In this document: piece by piece, positions 1 through 9,700 of the stretch | How positions within the stretch are numbered: the stretch's first letter is position 1 | How the letters are laid out: each line of letters opens with the position of its first letter | DNA from: Ruficoccus sp. ZRK36 | Lineage (GTDB): Bacteria; Verrucomicrobiota; Verrucomicrobiia; Opitutales; Cerasicoccaceae | Length of the DNA stretch: 64,000 nt | Reading direction: 5' to 3' | Assembly: GCF_019603315.1 (NCBI RefSeq) | Contig: NZ_CP080649.1 | Location: forward strand, 3,172,176 to 3,236,175 | Position numbers and translations under genes: made by a program | Notes under the pieces: generated by a model | Database searches by the model: none | What the model saw: only the letters and a program-made list of their open reading frames with translations | Told to the model about the DNA's origin: nothing

Positions 1-2
1 CT

Positions 3-3000
3 GCAGCGAGCCCGCAAAAGCCATCCAATACGAAAGCCACCCCACCGAGCGAGCCAAGCAGCCCCGCGGCATTGGCAGCGCAGGGCTTTAAGGCGCTCGA
101 TCTGCTTGAGAGCTGGCCGGTAGAGGTCCATGTAGAGAAAATCGTCTACACCGCAGATCCACACACGATCACGGTCGAGCAGCCCTGCTACGAGGCGGGC
201 GTTTTCACGACGACAGTGAACACCTCCCTCACTGAGCAATCCCTCGCTATACGTGTCGATCGCCCCTCCCCGTCCGAACTGCGCGTCACGGCAACACTTT
301 CCCCCGAGCCCGTTCATCTGAAAACTGTGCTGGCGCTCACCACCGCGACTGAGCTTGATCTAAACGGCGAAATCAACTGGCGCGACCAGCCCGCGACCTT
401 CAGCACCCAGTGGCAGGGACAGGGGCTACTGCCAGACCGTGCCGCACTCAAAGCCGAAGACTGGGCTCTGCCGGAGGACCTTCTCACCAAAGACCAGCGC
501 CCCGGTTACGGTGCCCCCCATGCCTCATTGGCAGCCAACTGGGATGGCCAGCAATACACGCTCTCGCTCGATGCCTCAGCCGCTCCAGAGGACGAGACAC
601 TCCCGGCCCTGACAGCCCGCATCGCAGCCGAGGGCGATACCGAGGCGCTGAAGCTTGACCAATTCTCCATCGAGGGAGGCTGGATCACCGCGAATCTGAG
701 CGAGCCCGTCAACATCCCGCTCAACGACCTGAAAGACCTGCCTGCGGCGCGTTTCAATCTGGAGGCTGATCTCTCCGGGCAAAGTCTGCTGCCAGCCCGT
801 GGGCAGATCACGGCCTCGCTGGTCGCTGACGATCGCCCGGACAATGCCTATCCGCTCGTCACCGCAAAGCTGGAGGCCCGAGGGCTTGCTTACGAGGCGT
901 ACACCGCCGACTCTGCCGACGTTGAAGCCGAACTGGACTGGCCCCAACTCACCCTCAGCCGTGGCACGGTTACCCTTCCGCAGGACTCATCGCTGGCGTT
1001 CAGTGGCAGTTACGACATTGAGAAAGAAACGCTCAGTGCGATCGTGGCAGACATCGCCCTGTCCGGTCAACTCGTACAGCAGTACACGCCGCAAGCTCCT
1101 GACTTTGAGCGCCTGCGTGTGCAGGTCACCGTTGAAGGCCCCACCAGCCGCCCTCGGCACACCGGTGACATCACGATCACACAGTTGGCATGGGCAGACG
1201 ACCACATTGACACCGATCTGCACTGGAGCGGCGAGCACGGTGCCCTCAAAGTCCTCTCGGGTAAAGGCGGCAACGATGCGCTGGACTTCACGTGGGAAGG
1301 CAGCGCCGACATCGGCCCCGACCGGCAAAGCGTCACCCTCAGCCAGGCCCGTCTTGAACCACGCGACTACGCAAACGTCGAGCTCCAGAAGCCCTTTACG
1401 CTTTCTCGCGGAGAAGACGGGGTCATCACTCTGACCGAGGTCTCGATCCTCGGCAGCGAAGGTGGCAGCGTTCACGCACAGGCCCGGGTCGATTGGCCCC
1501 GGAGCGGGACCGTTTCGCTCTCCGCCAACGAAATCAGCCCGGTCTGGCTCAAAGCGGTCACAGACGCAAAGCTCCCCTTCCCCACGCATCTGGACAGCCT
1601 TAACGTCGATGCGCAGTGGGACAACGGCCCCATCGTCTACACCGTCAAAGGCGAGGCCATCGGAGAGCCCGAAGACCAGCCCACGCTGAGCCTTTCCCTC
1701 GACATTGCCGGGGACGCCGAGGGGCTGCGCCTCAACAGCCTCTCCGCGCAGCAGGGCCAGACTCAGCTCGCCAATGCCCACGGTCAGGTACCGGTCACCC
1801 TTGATCCCACTCAATCTGAAATGCTGCGCATCGAGACCGAGGCTCCGGCTGACTTCTACCTGGTGGCTAACCCCGGATCGACCAGTCTCTGGCGCTGGCT
1901 GCAGGAGCAGTACCACCTCGTGCTTGAGCAGCCGAGCCTGGAGCTCGCGATCAAAGGCAGCCTGGCCGCGCCCACCGGTAAGCTCAGCGCCAGCCTGGCC
2001 AAACTCGAATCCACCGAAGGCGGCGATCTGCCCGAGCTGCCGCCCGTGGATAGTCTCCGCGTAGATGCCGCTTTCTCCCCGGACGAGATCACCCTGAGCC
2101 AGTTGAGCCTGAATCTGGCCGACCGCCCCCTCTCGGCAAACGGCAAGCTGCCCATGTCCGAGGAGGCTTGGGAGGCCCTGATCTCGGATGCACAGCCGCC
2201 GAAAATCGAAGATGCCTCCGGCACCCTGCGCCTGGACGACGTCCCCCTGAGCGCCTTTTCCGGCTACCTACCCGATGTCTTGCGCAGCAGCGGCACCGTC
2301 GGCCTGAGCGCCGAGCTCAAGCCGGGGTTGAATTGGTCCGGGCAGCTCAACGTCGAAGGCGTGGAGACGATGCCACTGCCACAGCTCGGCTCCGTCACCG
2401 GCATACAGGCCCAGATGCAGTTGGTCCAGACTCGGCTGAACATCACCCGTGCCTCAGCCCAGCTCGGCGGGCAAGAGCTCGCGATCACCGGCACGATTGA
2501 CGTCGAGTCGCTGGAGCAGCCTCGCTTTGATCTCGCCATCAAGGGCGAGCAAATCCCGTTCGTGCGCTCGCCGGGGCTGATCCTGCGCGGCAGCCCGGAC
2601 CTCACTGTCGTGACGGATGATGAGGACATCACGACGGTGGCCGGAAGCGTAAAGCTCGACGAAAGCTTTTTCACCATCGACCTGACCTCGCTCACCACCG
2701 GCGGCGGGGGCGGAGGAGGCGGTGGCGGCCCCGGTCGCCCCTTCCCCTACGTCTCAATCGAGGACGAACCTCTCGCCTCCTGGCGGCTGCGAATTGACAT
2801 CGAGGGCGACGAATTCCTGCGCGTGCGCACGCCAGTCTTTGAGGGGATGGTCTCGGCGGACCTGCAGGCTCTGGGCACGATGCGCGAGCCGATGGTGCTG
2901 GGGCAGGTGCTGATCGATCAAGGCGTCGTCATGTTCCCCTTTGCCAATCTCCGCATCCAGCAGGGCAATGTCACCATCCGGCAGGATCAGCCGGATCAAC

Positions 3001-3413
3001 CCATCATCGACATTACAGCCACAGGTCGCGCCTACGGCTACGATCTGGTCATGCGCGTAACCGGTGGCCCGGACGACCCGCAACTGAGCTTCACCTCCAC
3101 GCCTGCGCTGGAGCAGGGAGACATCCTCCTCATGATCACCGCCGGGCGCATGCCCGACAGTGACCAACGCTCGACCCAGAGCCGCCTCACGGGCTTGGGC
3201 GTCTTTATCGGCAACACTATCCTGGTGGACCTCGGGCTGGTCGATCCTCTTGACGACCAGTTGCAGGTGTATGTCGGCGAGGACGTCACCCTCACCGGCA
3301 AGGACACCATCCGCGTCATTTACCGCATCGACGAAGACTGGGCTATCGTAGGCCAGTACGACCGCTTCGACGACTACACCCTGGACTTTAAATGGACCGT
3401 CTACTCCGACTAG
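3..3413 (+). CDS. tamB: TamB-like translocation and assembly module protein (5' end outside window)
   Basis: The frame is open from the window edge, so the N-terminus and membrane anchor lie upstream; about 1136 residues are visible. The visible part is a long run of alternating hydrophobic/polar beta-strand sequence, as in the AsmA/TamB hydrophobic-groove proteins. The last 250 residues resemble the TamB C-terminal domain (DUF490): a VFPFANLRIQQGNVTIRQ stretch, then a LLMITAGRMP segment and a strand-rich end. Known TamB proteins span the periplasm from the inner membrane and work with TamA in outer-membrane protein or phospholipid transport. The next gene is a TamA/BamA-type barrel and overlaps by 22 bp, which supports the assignment. 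Oddity: a run of ten glycines near visible residue 900 (about 2699-2734). Family assignment is firm; cargo is unknown. Confidence 0.88.
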   Translation, partial: AASPQKPSNTKATPPSEPSSPAALAAQGFKALDLLESWPVEVHVEKIVYTADPHTITVEQPCYEAGVFTTTVNTSLTEQSLAIRVDRPSPSELRVTATLSPEPVHLKTVLALTTATELDLNGEINWRDQPATFSTQWQGQGLLPDRAALKAEDWALPEDLLTKDQRPGYGAPHASLAANWDGQQYTLSLDASAAPEDETLPALTARIAAEGDTEALKLDQFSIEGGWITANLSEPVNIPLNDLKDLPAARFNLEADLSGQSLLPARGQITASLVADDRPDNAYPLVTAKLEARGLAYEAYTADSADVEAELDWPQLTLSRGTVTLPQDSSLAFSGSYDIEKETLSAIVADIALSGQLVQQYTPQAPDFERLRVQVTVEGPTSRPRHTGDITITQLAWADDHIDTDLHWSGEHGALKVLSGKGGNDALDFTWEGSADIGPDRQSVTLSQARLEPRDYANVELQKPFTLSRGEDGVITLTEVSILGSEGGSVHAQARVDWPRSGTVSLSANEISPVWLKAVTDAKLPFPTHLDSLNVDAQWDNGPIVYTVKGEAIGEPEDQPTLSLSLDIAGDAEGLRLNSLSAQQGQTQLANAHGQVPVTLDPTQSEMLRIETEAPADFYLVANPGSTSLWRWLQEQYHLVLEQPSLELAIKGSLAAPTGKLSASLAKLESTEGGDLPELPPVDSLRVDAAFSPDEITLSQLSLNLADRPLSANGKLPMSEEAWEALISDAQPPKIEDASGTLRLDDVPLSAFSGYLPDVLRSSGTVGLSAELKPGLNWSGQLNVEGVETMPLPQLGSVTGIQAQMQLVQTRLNITRASAQLGGQELAITGTIDVESLEQPRFDLAIKGEQIPFVRSPGLILRGSPDLTVVTDDEDITTVAGSVKLDESFFTIDLTSLTTGGGGGGGGGGPGRPFPYVSIEDEPLASWRLRIDIEGDEFLRVRTPVFEGMVSADLQALGTMREPMVLGQVLIDQGVVMFPFANLRIQQGNVTIRQDQPDQPIIDITATGRAYGYDLVMRVTGGPDDPQLSFTSTPALEQGDILLMITAGRMPDSDQRSTQSRLTGLGVFIGNTILVDLGLVDPLDDQLQVYVGEDVTLTGKDTIRVIYRIDEDWAIVGQYDRFDDYTLDFKWTVYSD

Positions 3414-5518
3414 TACACGCGCTCAGAAGCCTCTGTCTGATGGCGCTGCTGCTAGCCGCGCCCTGCCGCGGCGCGGAGGTGTTCGGCCTGATCGGTAACC
3501 CCGATGTCGCCATCAGCGGCTTCGGGCTTATCGGGAACATCGAGCTAACCCGCACGCTACAGATTTTGGAGCCGCAGGACGAGCACCTGACGACCTTTGA
3601 CACCATCTACCTGGAGGACTCGCTGTGGATCCTCTCCGGTGAGCTCAAGCGACGCGGCTACCTCCACCCCGCGATCAACGCGAGTCTGGCCCGTGGAGAC
3701 GAAATCATCTGGGAAGGCCGCTGGGAAGAGGGAGAAGTGACGCCGAAACTCCCGCCCAAGCTCGAGGGCGACCACGTCAACCTCATGATTGAGGCGGGCG
3801 TGCTCTTTTACTTTAACAACGTACAGGTCAACGGCCTGCCCGCAGAGATCACCCGCGAGCCGGAGAGCTTCTTCTACTCCACGGACCGGCTCATTATCTC
3901 CGAAGGAGACCGGTTCTTCTCCAGCGGACGGATGGCCAGCGGCGTCAGCGCTATCGAGCTCACCCTGCGCGGTCTCGGCTATCGTGACGCTGCAGCCAAA
4001 AGTAAAGTCACCGCCGAGGACCGCGAAAGCGGTGCGGTGGACATCCAGGTGGATGTCGAGCCCGGCCCCCTCTACATGATCGAGCGGCTCACCCTGATCG
4101 CCCCAGCCGCTGGTAACCAGACAGCCCTGGAGGAGAGTCAACTCGTCGATCAACGCTTCGACCCGGCCTGGCTCCAGCGCCAGTCACGGGACCTGCGCAG
4201 CCGGTACTTTGCCAGCGGCCACCCCGACGTGGTCATCAACCAAAAGGTCGAGGTCCTCGATGAAGAGGGGGACGTGCGCCGCACCCATGTCACCCTCAGC
4301 GCCGAGCCGGGTCCGGTCGTCCACCTCGGAGATGTCAGCTTTAAGAAGGCCGAAAGCGTGAGCACTCCCCTGCTGGAGCGTCAGGCCAACCTCCAGTCCG
4401 GCGAGCTGCTCGACCGCTCCCAGGTCGAGGAAGGCCGTGAACGCCTGAGCCGTCTGGGCGTTTTCCGAACCATCCGCATCGACTACGAAGACGCTGGCGA
4501 TGGTCAGTGGAATGTTGTCTACGACACCGAGATGAAAGAGCAGACCGAGATCAACCTGATCTTCGGTGTGGGCAGTTTCGATATCGTGCGCGGTGGCTTC
4601 GAGATCATCCAGAACAACCTCTGGGATCTCGCCCACCACTCAAGCTTTAGCGCGATCAAATCCGTCAAGGGCACGTATCTCGACTACACCTACGCCATCC
4701 CGCAGATCATGGGCGAGGATCTCGACTACTTCCTCTCTGCGAACTATCTGTACCGCGAGGAGATCAGCTTCGACCGGGAGGAGTACGGCGGCTCGACCGG
4801 GCTTCAGCACTACTTCAGCGACATCGACACCTCGGCCAGCGTGCAGTATAACTACGGGCAGGTGGAGGCCAACAACGGCAACTTCGTCAATCCCCCCGGC
4901 CCCACCAAGTCGCTCGTCTCCAGTGTCACGCTTAAGGCTAACCGCAGCGAACTCGACAACCCGATTTTCCCCACTGACGGCTGGCAGGTCTTTGGCAGCT
5001 CGGAGTTCGCCTTCCCGGAGCTGGGCGGGCAGGTAAACTTCCAGCGTATCGAGGTGGGCGGAGCCTGGCACAAGCCGATCACGGATAGCGGGCTGGTCTT
5101 TCACGCCGGGTACAAGACCGGCATCATCACCTCCTTCGGCTCGGCCAGCGATAACATCCCCATGCCGAAGCGCTTCTATCTCGGCGGTGAGAATACCGTG
5201 CGCGGTTACCGCCGTGACCAGGCCTCCCCTGTCGATGCACAGGGGCAGGAGATCGGCGCTGTCAGTTACATGCTGTGGCAGGTCGAGTTCGAGCAGCGCC
5301 TGACAGAAATGATCTCCGTAGTGGCTTTCTGTGACACCGTCGGAAACGCCGCCGAGATCGAGGACTACCCCTTTAACGAGGTGCTCATCAGCGTCGGCGC
5401 CGGGATCACCCTGCGCACGATTGTCGGCCCCCTGCGCTTCGAGTACGGCTACAACGTCAAGAAACGCACGTTTGACCCGCAGGGAACCTTCCAGGTCGCT
5501 CTCGGCTTTCCCTTCTAG
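3392..5518 (+). CDS. tamA: TamA/BamA-family outer-membrane protein
   Basis: 708 residues. An N-terminal signal peptide is visible (hydrophobic LCLMALLLAAP then CRGAE). POTRA-like segments follow (roughly residues 100-350, e.g. GPVVHLGDVSF and LDRSQVEEGRERLSRLGVFRTI), then an Omp85-type barrel from about residue 390. The barrel carries the family motif FYLGGENTVRGYRR near residue 600, the lid-lock type VRGY signature, and ends in Phe (ALGFPF), as expected of an outer-membrane barrel recognised by the Bam machine. The start overlaps the tamB end by 22 bp, implying co-transcription and coupling. In this context it is best read as the TamA partner of TamB rather than the essential BamA, though the family split cannot be proven from sequence reading alone. 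Confidence 0.88.
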   Translation: MDRLLRLVHALRSLCLMALLLAAPCRGAEVFGLIGNPDVAISGFGLIGNIELTRTLQILEPQDEHLTTFDTIYLEDSLWILSGELKRRGYLHPAINASLARGDEIIWEGRWEEGEVTPKLPPKLEGDHVNLMIEAGVLFYFNNVQVNGLPAEITREPESFFYSTDRLIISEGDRFFSSGRMASGVSAIELTLRGLGYRDAAAKSKVTAEDRESGAVDIQVDVEPGPLYMIERLTLIAPAAGNQTALEESQLVDQRFDPAWLQRQSRDLRSRYFASGHPDVVINQKVEVLDEEGDVRRTHVTLSAEPGPVVHLGDVSFKKAESVSTPLLERQANLQSGELLDRSQVEEGRERLSRLGVFRTIRIDYEDAGDGQWNVVYDTEMKEQTEINLIFGVGSFDIVRGGFEIIQNNLWDLAHHSSFSAIKSVKGTYLDYTYAIPQIMGEDLDYFLSANYLYREEISFDREEYGGSTGLQHYFSDIDTSASVQYNYGQVEANNGNFVNPPGPTKSLVSSVTLKANRSELDNPIFPTDGWQVFGSSEFAFPELGGQVNFQRIEVGGAWHKPITDSGLVFHAGYKTGIITSFGSASDNIPMPKRFYLGGENTVRGYRRDQASPVDAQGQEIGAVSYMLWQVEFEQRLTEMISVVAFCDTVGNAAEIEDYPFNEVLISVGAGITLRTIVGPLRFEYGYNVKKRTFDPQGTFQVALGFPF

Positions 5519-5585
5519 AGGACGTACACAAAAAGCATAAAAGTCGGCGTTGCCGTGGCTGCGAATATACGCAGGATGCTTTCGA

Positions 5586-6494
5586 ATGGATTGGGTAACT
5601 CTGGGGCTGTTTTCGGCAGTCGTCCTCGGCTTATATGACCTTGGGAAAAAGCATGCGGTGCGCGACAATGCGGTGCTACCGGTGCTGTTCTGGGCACAGG
5701 TGGTCTCCGCGACGATCTGGCTGCCATGGGTCATAACAAGCCATGTACGCCCTGAGCTGATCCCGACCAACCTGCTGCAGGTCGAGCCTATTGACGCATT
5801 AGGGCACTTACGGCTCTTTGCAAAATCAGCACTGGTTGGCACCTCGTGGATATTCGCCTATTTCGCCCTCAAGCATCTGCCCATCTCACTGGTGGCACCG
5901 ATACGGGCGACCAGTCCGGTGTGGACACTCATCGGGGCGCTTGTGCTCCTCGGGGAACGCTTTAGCGGGCTCCAGTGGACCGGTATCGCCGTGACGCTGG
6001 CGGGCTTCTATATTCTGTCCATCGCCGGTAAAAAGGAGGGGATCCGTTTTTCCCGTGACCGCTGGGTGCTGTTTATCATCGCCGCAACGTTGCTGGGGGC
6101 TGTCAGCTCGCTCTATGACAAGTATCTGCTGAACATCGTCGGCTACAGCGCGCCCACCGTGCAGTCCTGGTTTGCGATTTATCTGGTGGTGTTCTTTTTC
6201 CCGTTTTTCTGGGGCTGGAAGCAGCGTTGGTGGCCCCGCGGAGAGTTCGAATGGCGCTGGTCGATCCCCTTTGTCGGCGTGGCCCTGCTAATCGCGGACT
6301 TCGCCTACTTCCGGGCGCTGGAGATGGACGGCGTCCTGATCGGGGTCATGTCCTGCCTGCGCCGGGGCAGCGCGCTCGTCTCGTTTGCCGGTGGTCTGTG
6401 GTTTTTTAAGGAAAAGAATGGGATGCAGAAATTCCCCGCCCTGCTTACGATCCTGCTCGGCATCATCCTACTCGTGATCGGTAAGGGATCGTAG
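5586..6494 (+). CDS. EamA/DMT-family membrane transporter
   Basis: 302 residues with about ten hydrophobic segments arranged as two EamA-like halves. Typical features are the conserved end of half one (LKHLPISLVAPIRATSPVWTLIGALVLLGERFSGLQWTGIAVTLAGFYIL) and a second half ending LLGIILLVIGKGS. ATG at 5586 is preferred to an upstream in-frame TTG at 5550 because AGGA lies 9 nt before it and the membrane segment begins at once. The family exports metabolites or amino acids; the substrate cannot be told. It stands 67 bp after tamA on the same strand. The following 296 bp up to the next gene hold no gene and are AT-richer, likely the promoter region of the surface-protein gene. Confidence 0.8.
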   Translation: MDWVTLGLFSAVVLGLYDLGKKHAVRDNAVLPVLFWAQVVSATIWLPWVITSHVRPELIPTNLLQVEPIDALGHLRLFAKSALVGTSWIFAYFALKHLPISLVAPIRATSPVWTLIGALVLLGERFSGLQWTGIAVTLAGFYILSIAGKKEGIRFSRDRWVLFIIAATLLGAVSSLYDKYLLNIVGYSAPTVQSWFAIYLVVFFFPFFWGWKQRWWPRGEFEWRWSIPFVGVALLIADFAYFRALEMDGVLIGVMSCLRRGSALVSFAGGLWFFKEKNGMQKFPALLTILLGIILLVIGKGS

Positions 6495-6790
6495 ACAACC
6501 CCGTCGGTAATCCGTCCTGCCGTATAAGCCCCTTCGCCTGAAGGCTGCAAAGTCGAGAGAGCCTACCCGCATGGGGTAATCAGTCTAGCCCTATGCCTGT
6601 CGACAAGGGTACCCCCTCTAAATTCATTAGGCTCCAGACCAACATAAGGAAAATAGCCTATTCGTAGCAATAAGAACATACTCTCAATATCAGGTTTAAT
6701 AATACCCAGAATAAGGATGAGACTTTAGTATCATCGGTTAAAAGACTATGTATTCCGGTCCTGAAAAAGGCTGAAACACTCGTGTTTACC

Positions 6791-9700
6791 ATGAAAAAAA
6801 CGGACCGAATCCTCTCTTCTCTCTTTCTGTGGACCGTCTTGGGGCTTGGCATCTCCGGGAGCGCCTATGCAGACAACGCCGCCATCACCGGCTTCGGTGA
6901 TGGCTCCCCTGGTGACGGATGGCAACCTGACGACGTACGCCTCAATAACGTCAATATCATCACAGATGATACTCACGCACCTGCTTCCGGCGCTACGAAC
7001 GACCCGAGCGCGGTGGAGAACCAGATTTACTGGAGTAATAACTATGGCACCCGGGGTAATCTGGGTGGCGTCCACCTCGATCAGAGCGGGCCTTCGTCTA
7101 AAAGCACGATCAGCCTGATCAACAGCCCGACCGGCTTCGGCTCAGCATCCAGCCTTCTCAATACAGACTTCCGGGCTGACTTTGGCTACTCGGTCGTCTC
7201 CAGAAGCAGCCCCTCCTCCTACTCCCCTCCCTCTCTGAAGATCGGCATCCAGAGCTCTCTCTGGGGCACGGGTACGGGCGAGTCACAGGATGGCTTCAGC
7301 GCCAGCCGCTCAGGCGAAGGCAGCTGGGACATCATCATCGTTGGCTGGAACCAGAACGCCGACGAGGCTGGCGAGTTCTACAACGAAAGCTACACCTACA
7401 GCGGCACCGGCGATAACATCTGGTACGTCTATGGACAGGCCGGGAATGGTTTCTACGGCTCAGGCCCGCTGGGCACCTTTAACTCGCTCGAAGAGATCAT
7501 GGAGAGCGAAATTGTTCTCAACGGTAAGGGTACGCTCGGGGACCTCGTCTCCAACGGTACCGTTGCCAACATGCAGTTCGGCGTTGGCTCTGGTGGAGAC
7601 GAAGCCTCCAGCAGCCTCGACTGGGCCGCCGTCAATTTCCTCAACGACGGTGACGTGATCGACTTTGTCGATGCCTCCACCTGGGTTGGCGCGACGACCG
7701 GCACGCAGGACTTTGCACTGGCAACCAACTGGAGCGACGATGAAGGCCCCTCTGCCACCCAGAACGTCGTCTTCACCGATGTCGCGACCTTCACGGCTGC
7801 GATTAACAACGACACAGACGCCCGCAGCATCGGCGTCCTCAACGGCGACGTCACCCTGAATGTCGCCAGCGGCATGACGCTCACCCTCAACGACGACGGC
7901 TACCTTTTCACGGAAAATGACGCCACGATGAACCTGACCGGTGACGGAAGTACAGAAGCCGCCGCCATCGAAACCTACGGCGACACCAATATCTCCAGCA
8001 CCGTCACTCTGAGCGGCGGCAGCGAGGATAACCCCAACTACGAAGGCCGCTACGGCATCATCGTGGCTGAGGATGGTGACCTCGTCCTGCAGAACGGAGC
8101 CGACGTCACCGTCGCCCAGGATGGCATCAGCCCCGACATCTACGTGGGCGGTGAAGAAGACGGCAACTACGCCACCCTCACTCTTGAAAGCGGCTCCAGC
8201 CTGGAGCTGATCGGCAGCGGCAGCGGCTCCGCCCAGTTGTTCGTCGGTAACGGCTCCACCGGTGTCTTATCCATCGATGGCGGTACCCTCACGCTCGGCC
8301 TCGATGGGGCACTTGCTCGCCTGGAGGTCGGCATGGACGGTGGCTACGGCACGGTCAACATGACCGACGGCCTCATCACCAGTGCTCAGTATGACACGGG
8401 ACAGTACGTCACCTACGATGTTGGTTGGGGCACCGGCTCTACTGGTATCGTCAACCAGACTGGCGGCACCGTGGACTTCGATACGGCAGCAGCTCTGCAG
8501 ATTGGTGTCGTTGGTGGCTCCGGTACTTATAATCTCCACAACGACGCCAGCCTCATCCTCGGTGGCGACGGCTCCACCTTCTATCTGGGTGAGAGCACGG
8601 ACGGCGTCGGTGTTATGAACCTTTACGATAACGCTCAGTTCATTCAGGAGATCGACACACAGTCCTTCATCGGCGAGGGCGGTAGCGGCACGATCAACCA
8701 GTACGGATCGGGCACCGTAGTCGAGTTCCGGGGTGACACCGCAGGCCGCGCGGCCTGGTTCGGTACCGCCGCCGGAGGCTCCGGCACCTACAACCTTGAG
8801 GACGGCGCCCTGACATTCGACACGGTCAACCTGCGCTTTGGCTCCTCTGAGGATTCCACCGGCGTACTCAATCAAAGCGGCGGTACACTCACCGCCACCA
8901 ACACGACCACCAGCATCGGTACCAACGGTGACGGCGAATACAACATGAGCGGCGGTACGGCTTCCTTCGACGGCGACGTCACGGTGGCCAGCGGCTCCTC
9001 CTCCACCGGTAGCATCACGCAGACCGGCGGCACGATTTCCATCACGGATGGTGCACAGCTGAAGTTCGGCTCCGGCACAGGCTCATACACCCTCACGGAG
9101 GGCACACTCGAGATTGGCGGCACCAACGGTATCCTGAATGGATCCGGGGATAATACCTTCACCCTCGGTGGTGGTACCCTTAAGGTCATCGACAGTGACC
9201 TGACCACCTCGATGGACCTCACCGTCGTTAACAACGAAACCCTCCCGGCCTTTACACCGTCTGTCATCGACACCAACGGTCTCAATGCAACCCTTTCGGG
9301 TGGCATTAACGGTGACGGCTGGCTCGTCAAAACGGGTGACGGTAACCTCAATCTGCAAACCGCAGACCGGACCTTTTATGCCCTCGCAGTGGAAGAAGGT
9401 GAAATCGAGCACATCTCCGGCACGACGAACCTCGCGCGTCTGTTGATCGGTGCTGAGCCCTCCGTGCTCGGCGTCGCCAACGGCACCTTTACCCTCACCG
9501 ACGGCACGATCAACCTGAACCAGACCAACGGTGCGGACCTCTTCGTAGGCAGCCAGGATACCGCTGCCAACACAGGGGTACTCAATATCGATGGCGGTGT
9601 CATTAACCTGGGGGATGGCTCTGATGGAGCTCTCCGGTCGGACATGTATGTCGGCGCATTCGGCACAACCGGCTCCGGCACCGTTAACCAGACCGGCGGT

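Noticed and set aside
987-1916. Long open frame on the minus strand within tamB
   Set aside because: It is the complement of a GC-rich coding gene; no start signal and the sequence lacks domain features. The plus-strand frame is clearly coding.
4640-5842. 400-residue minus-strand frame across tamA and the transporter gene
   Set aside because: It spans two convincing plus-strand genes and has no recognisable domain; codon use mirrors the opposite strand.
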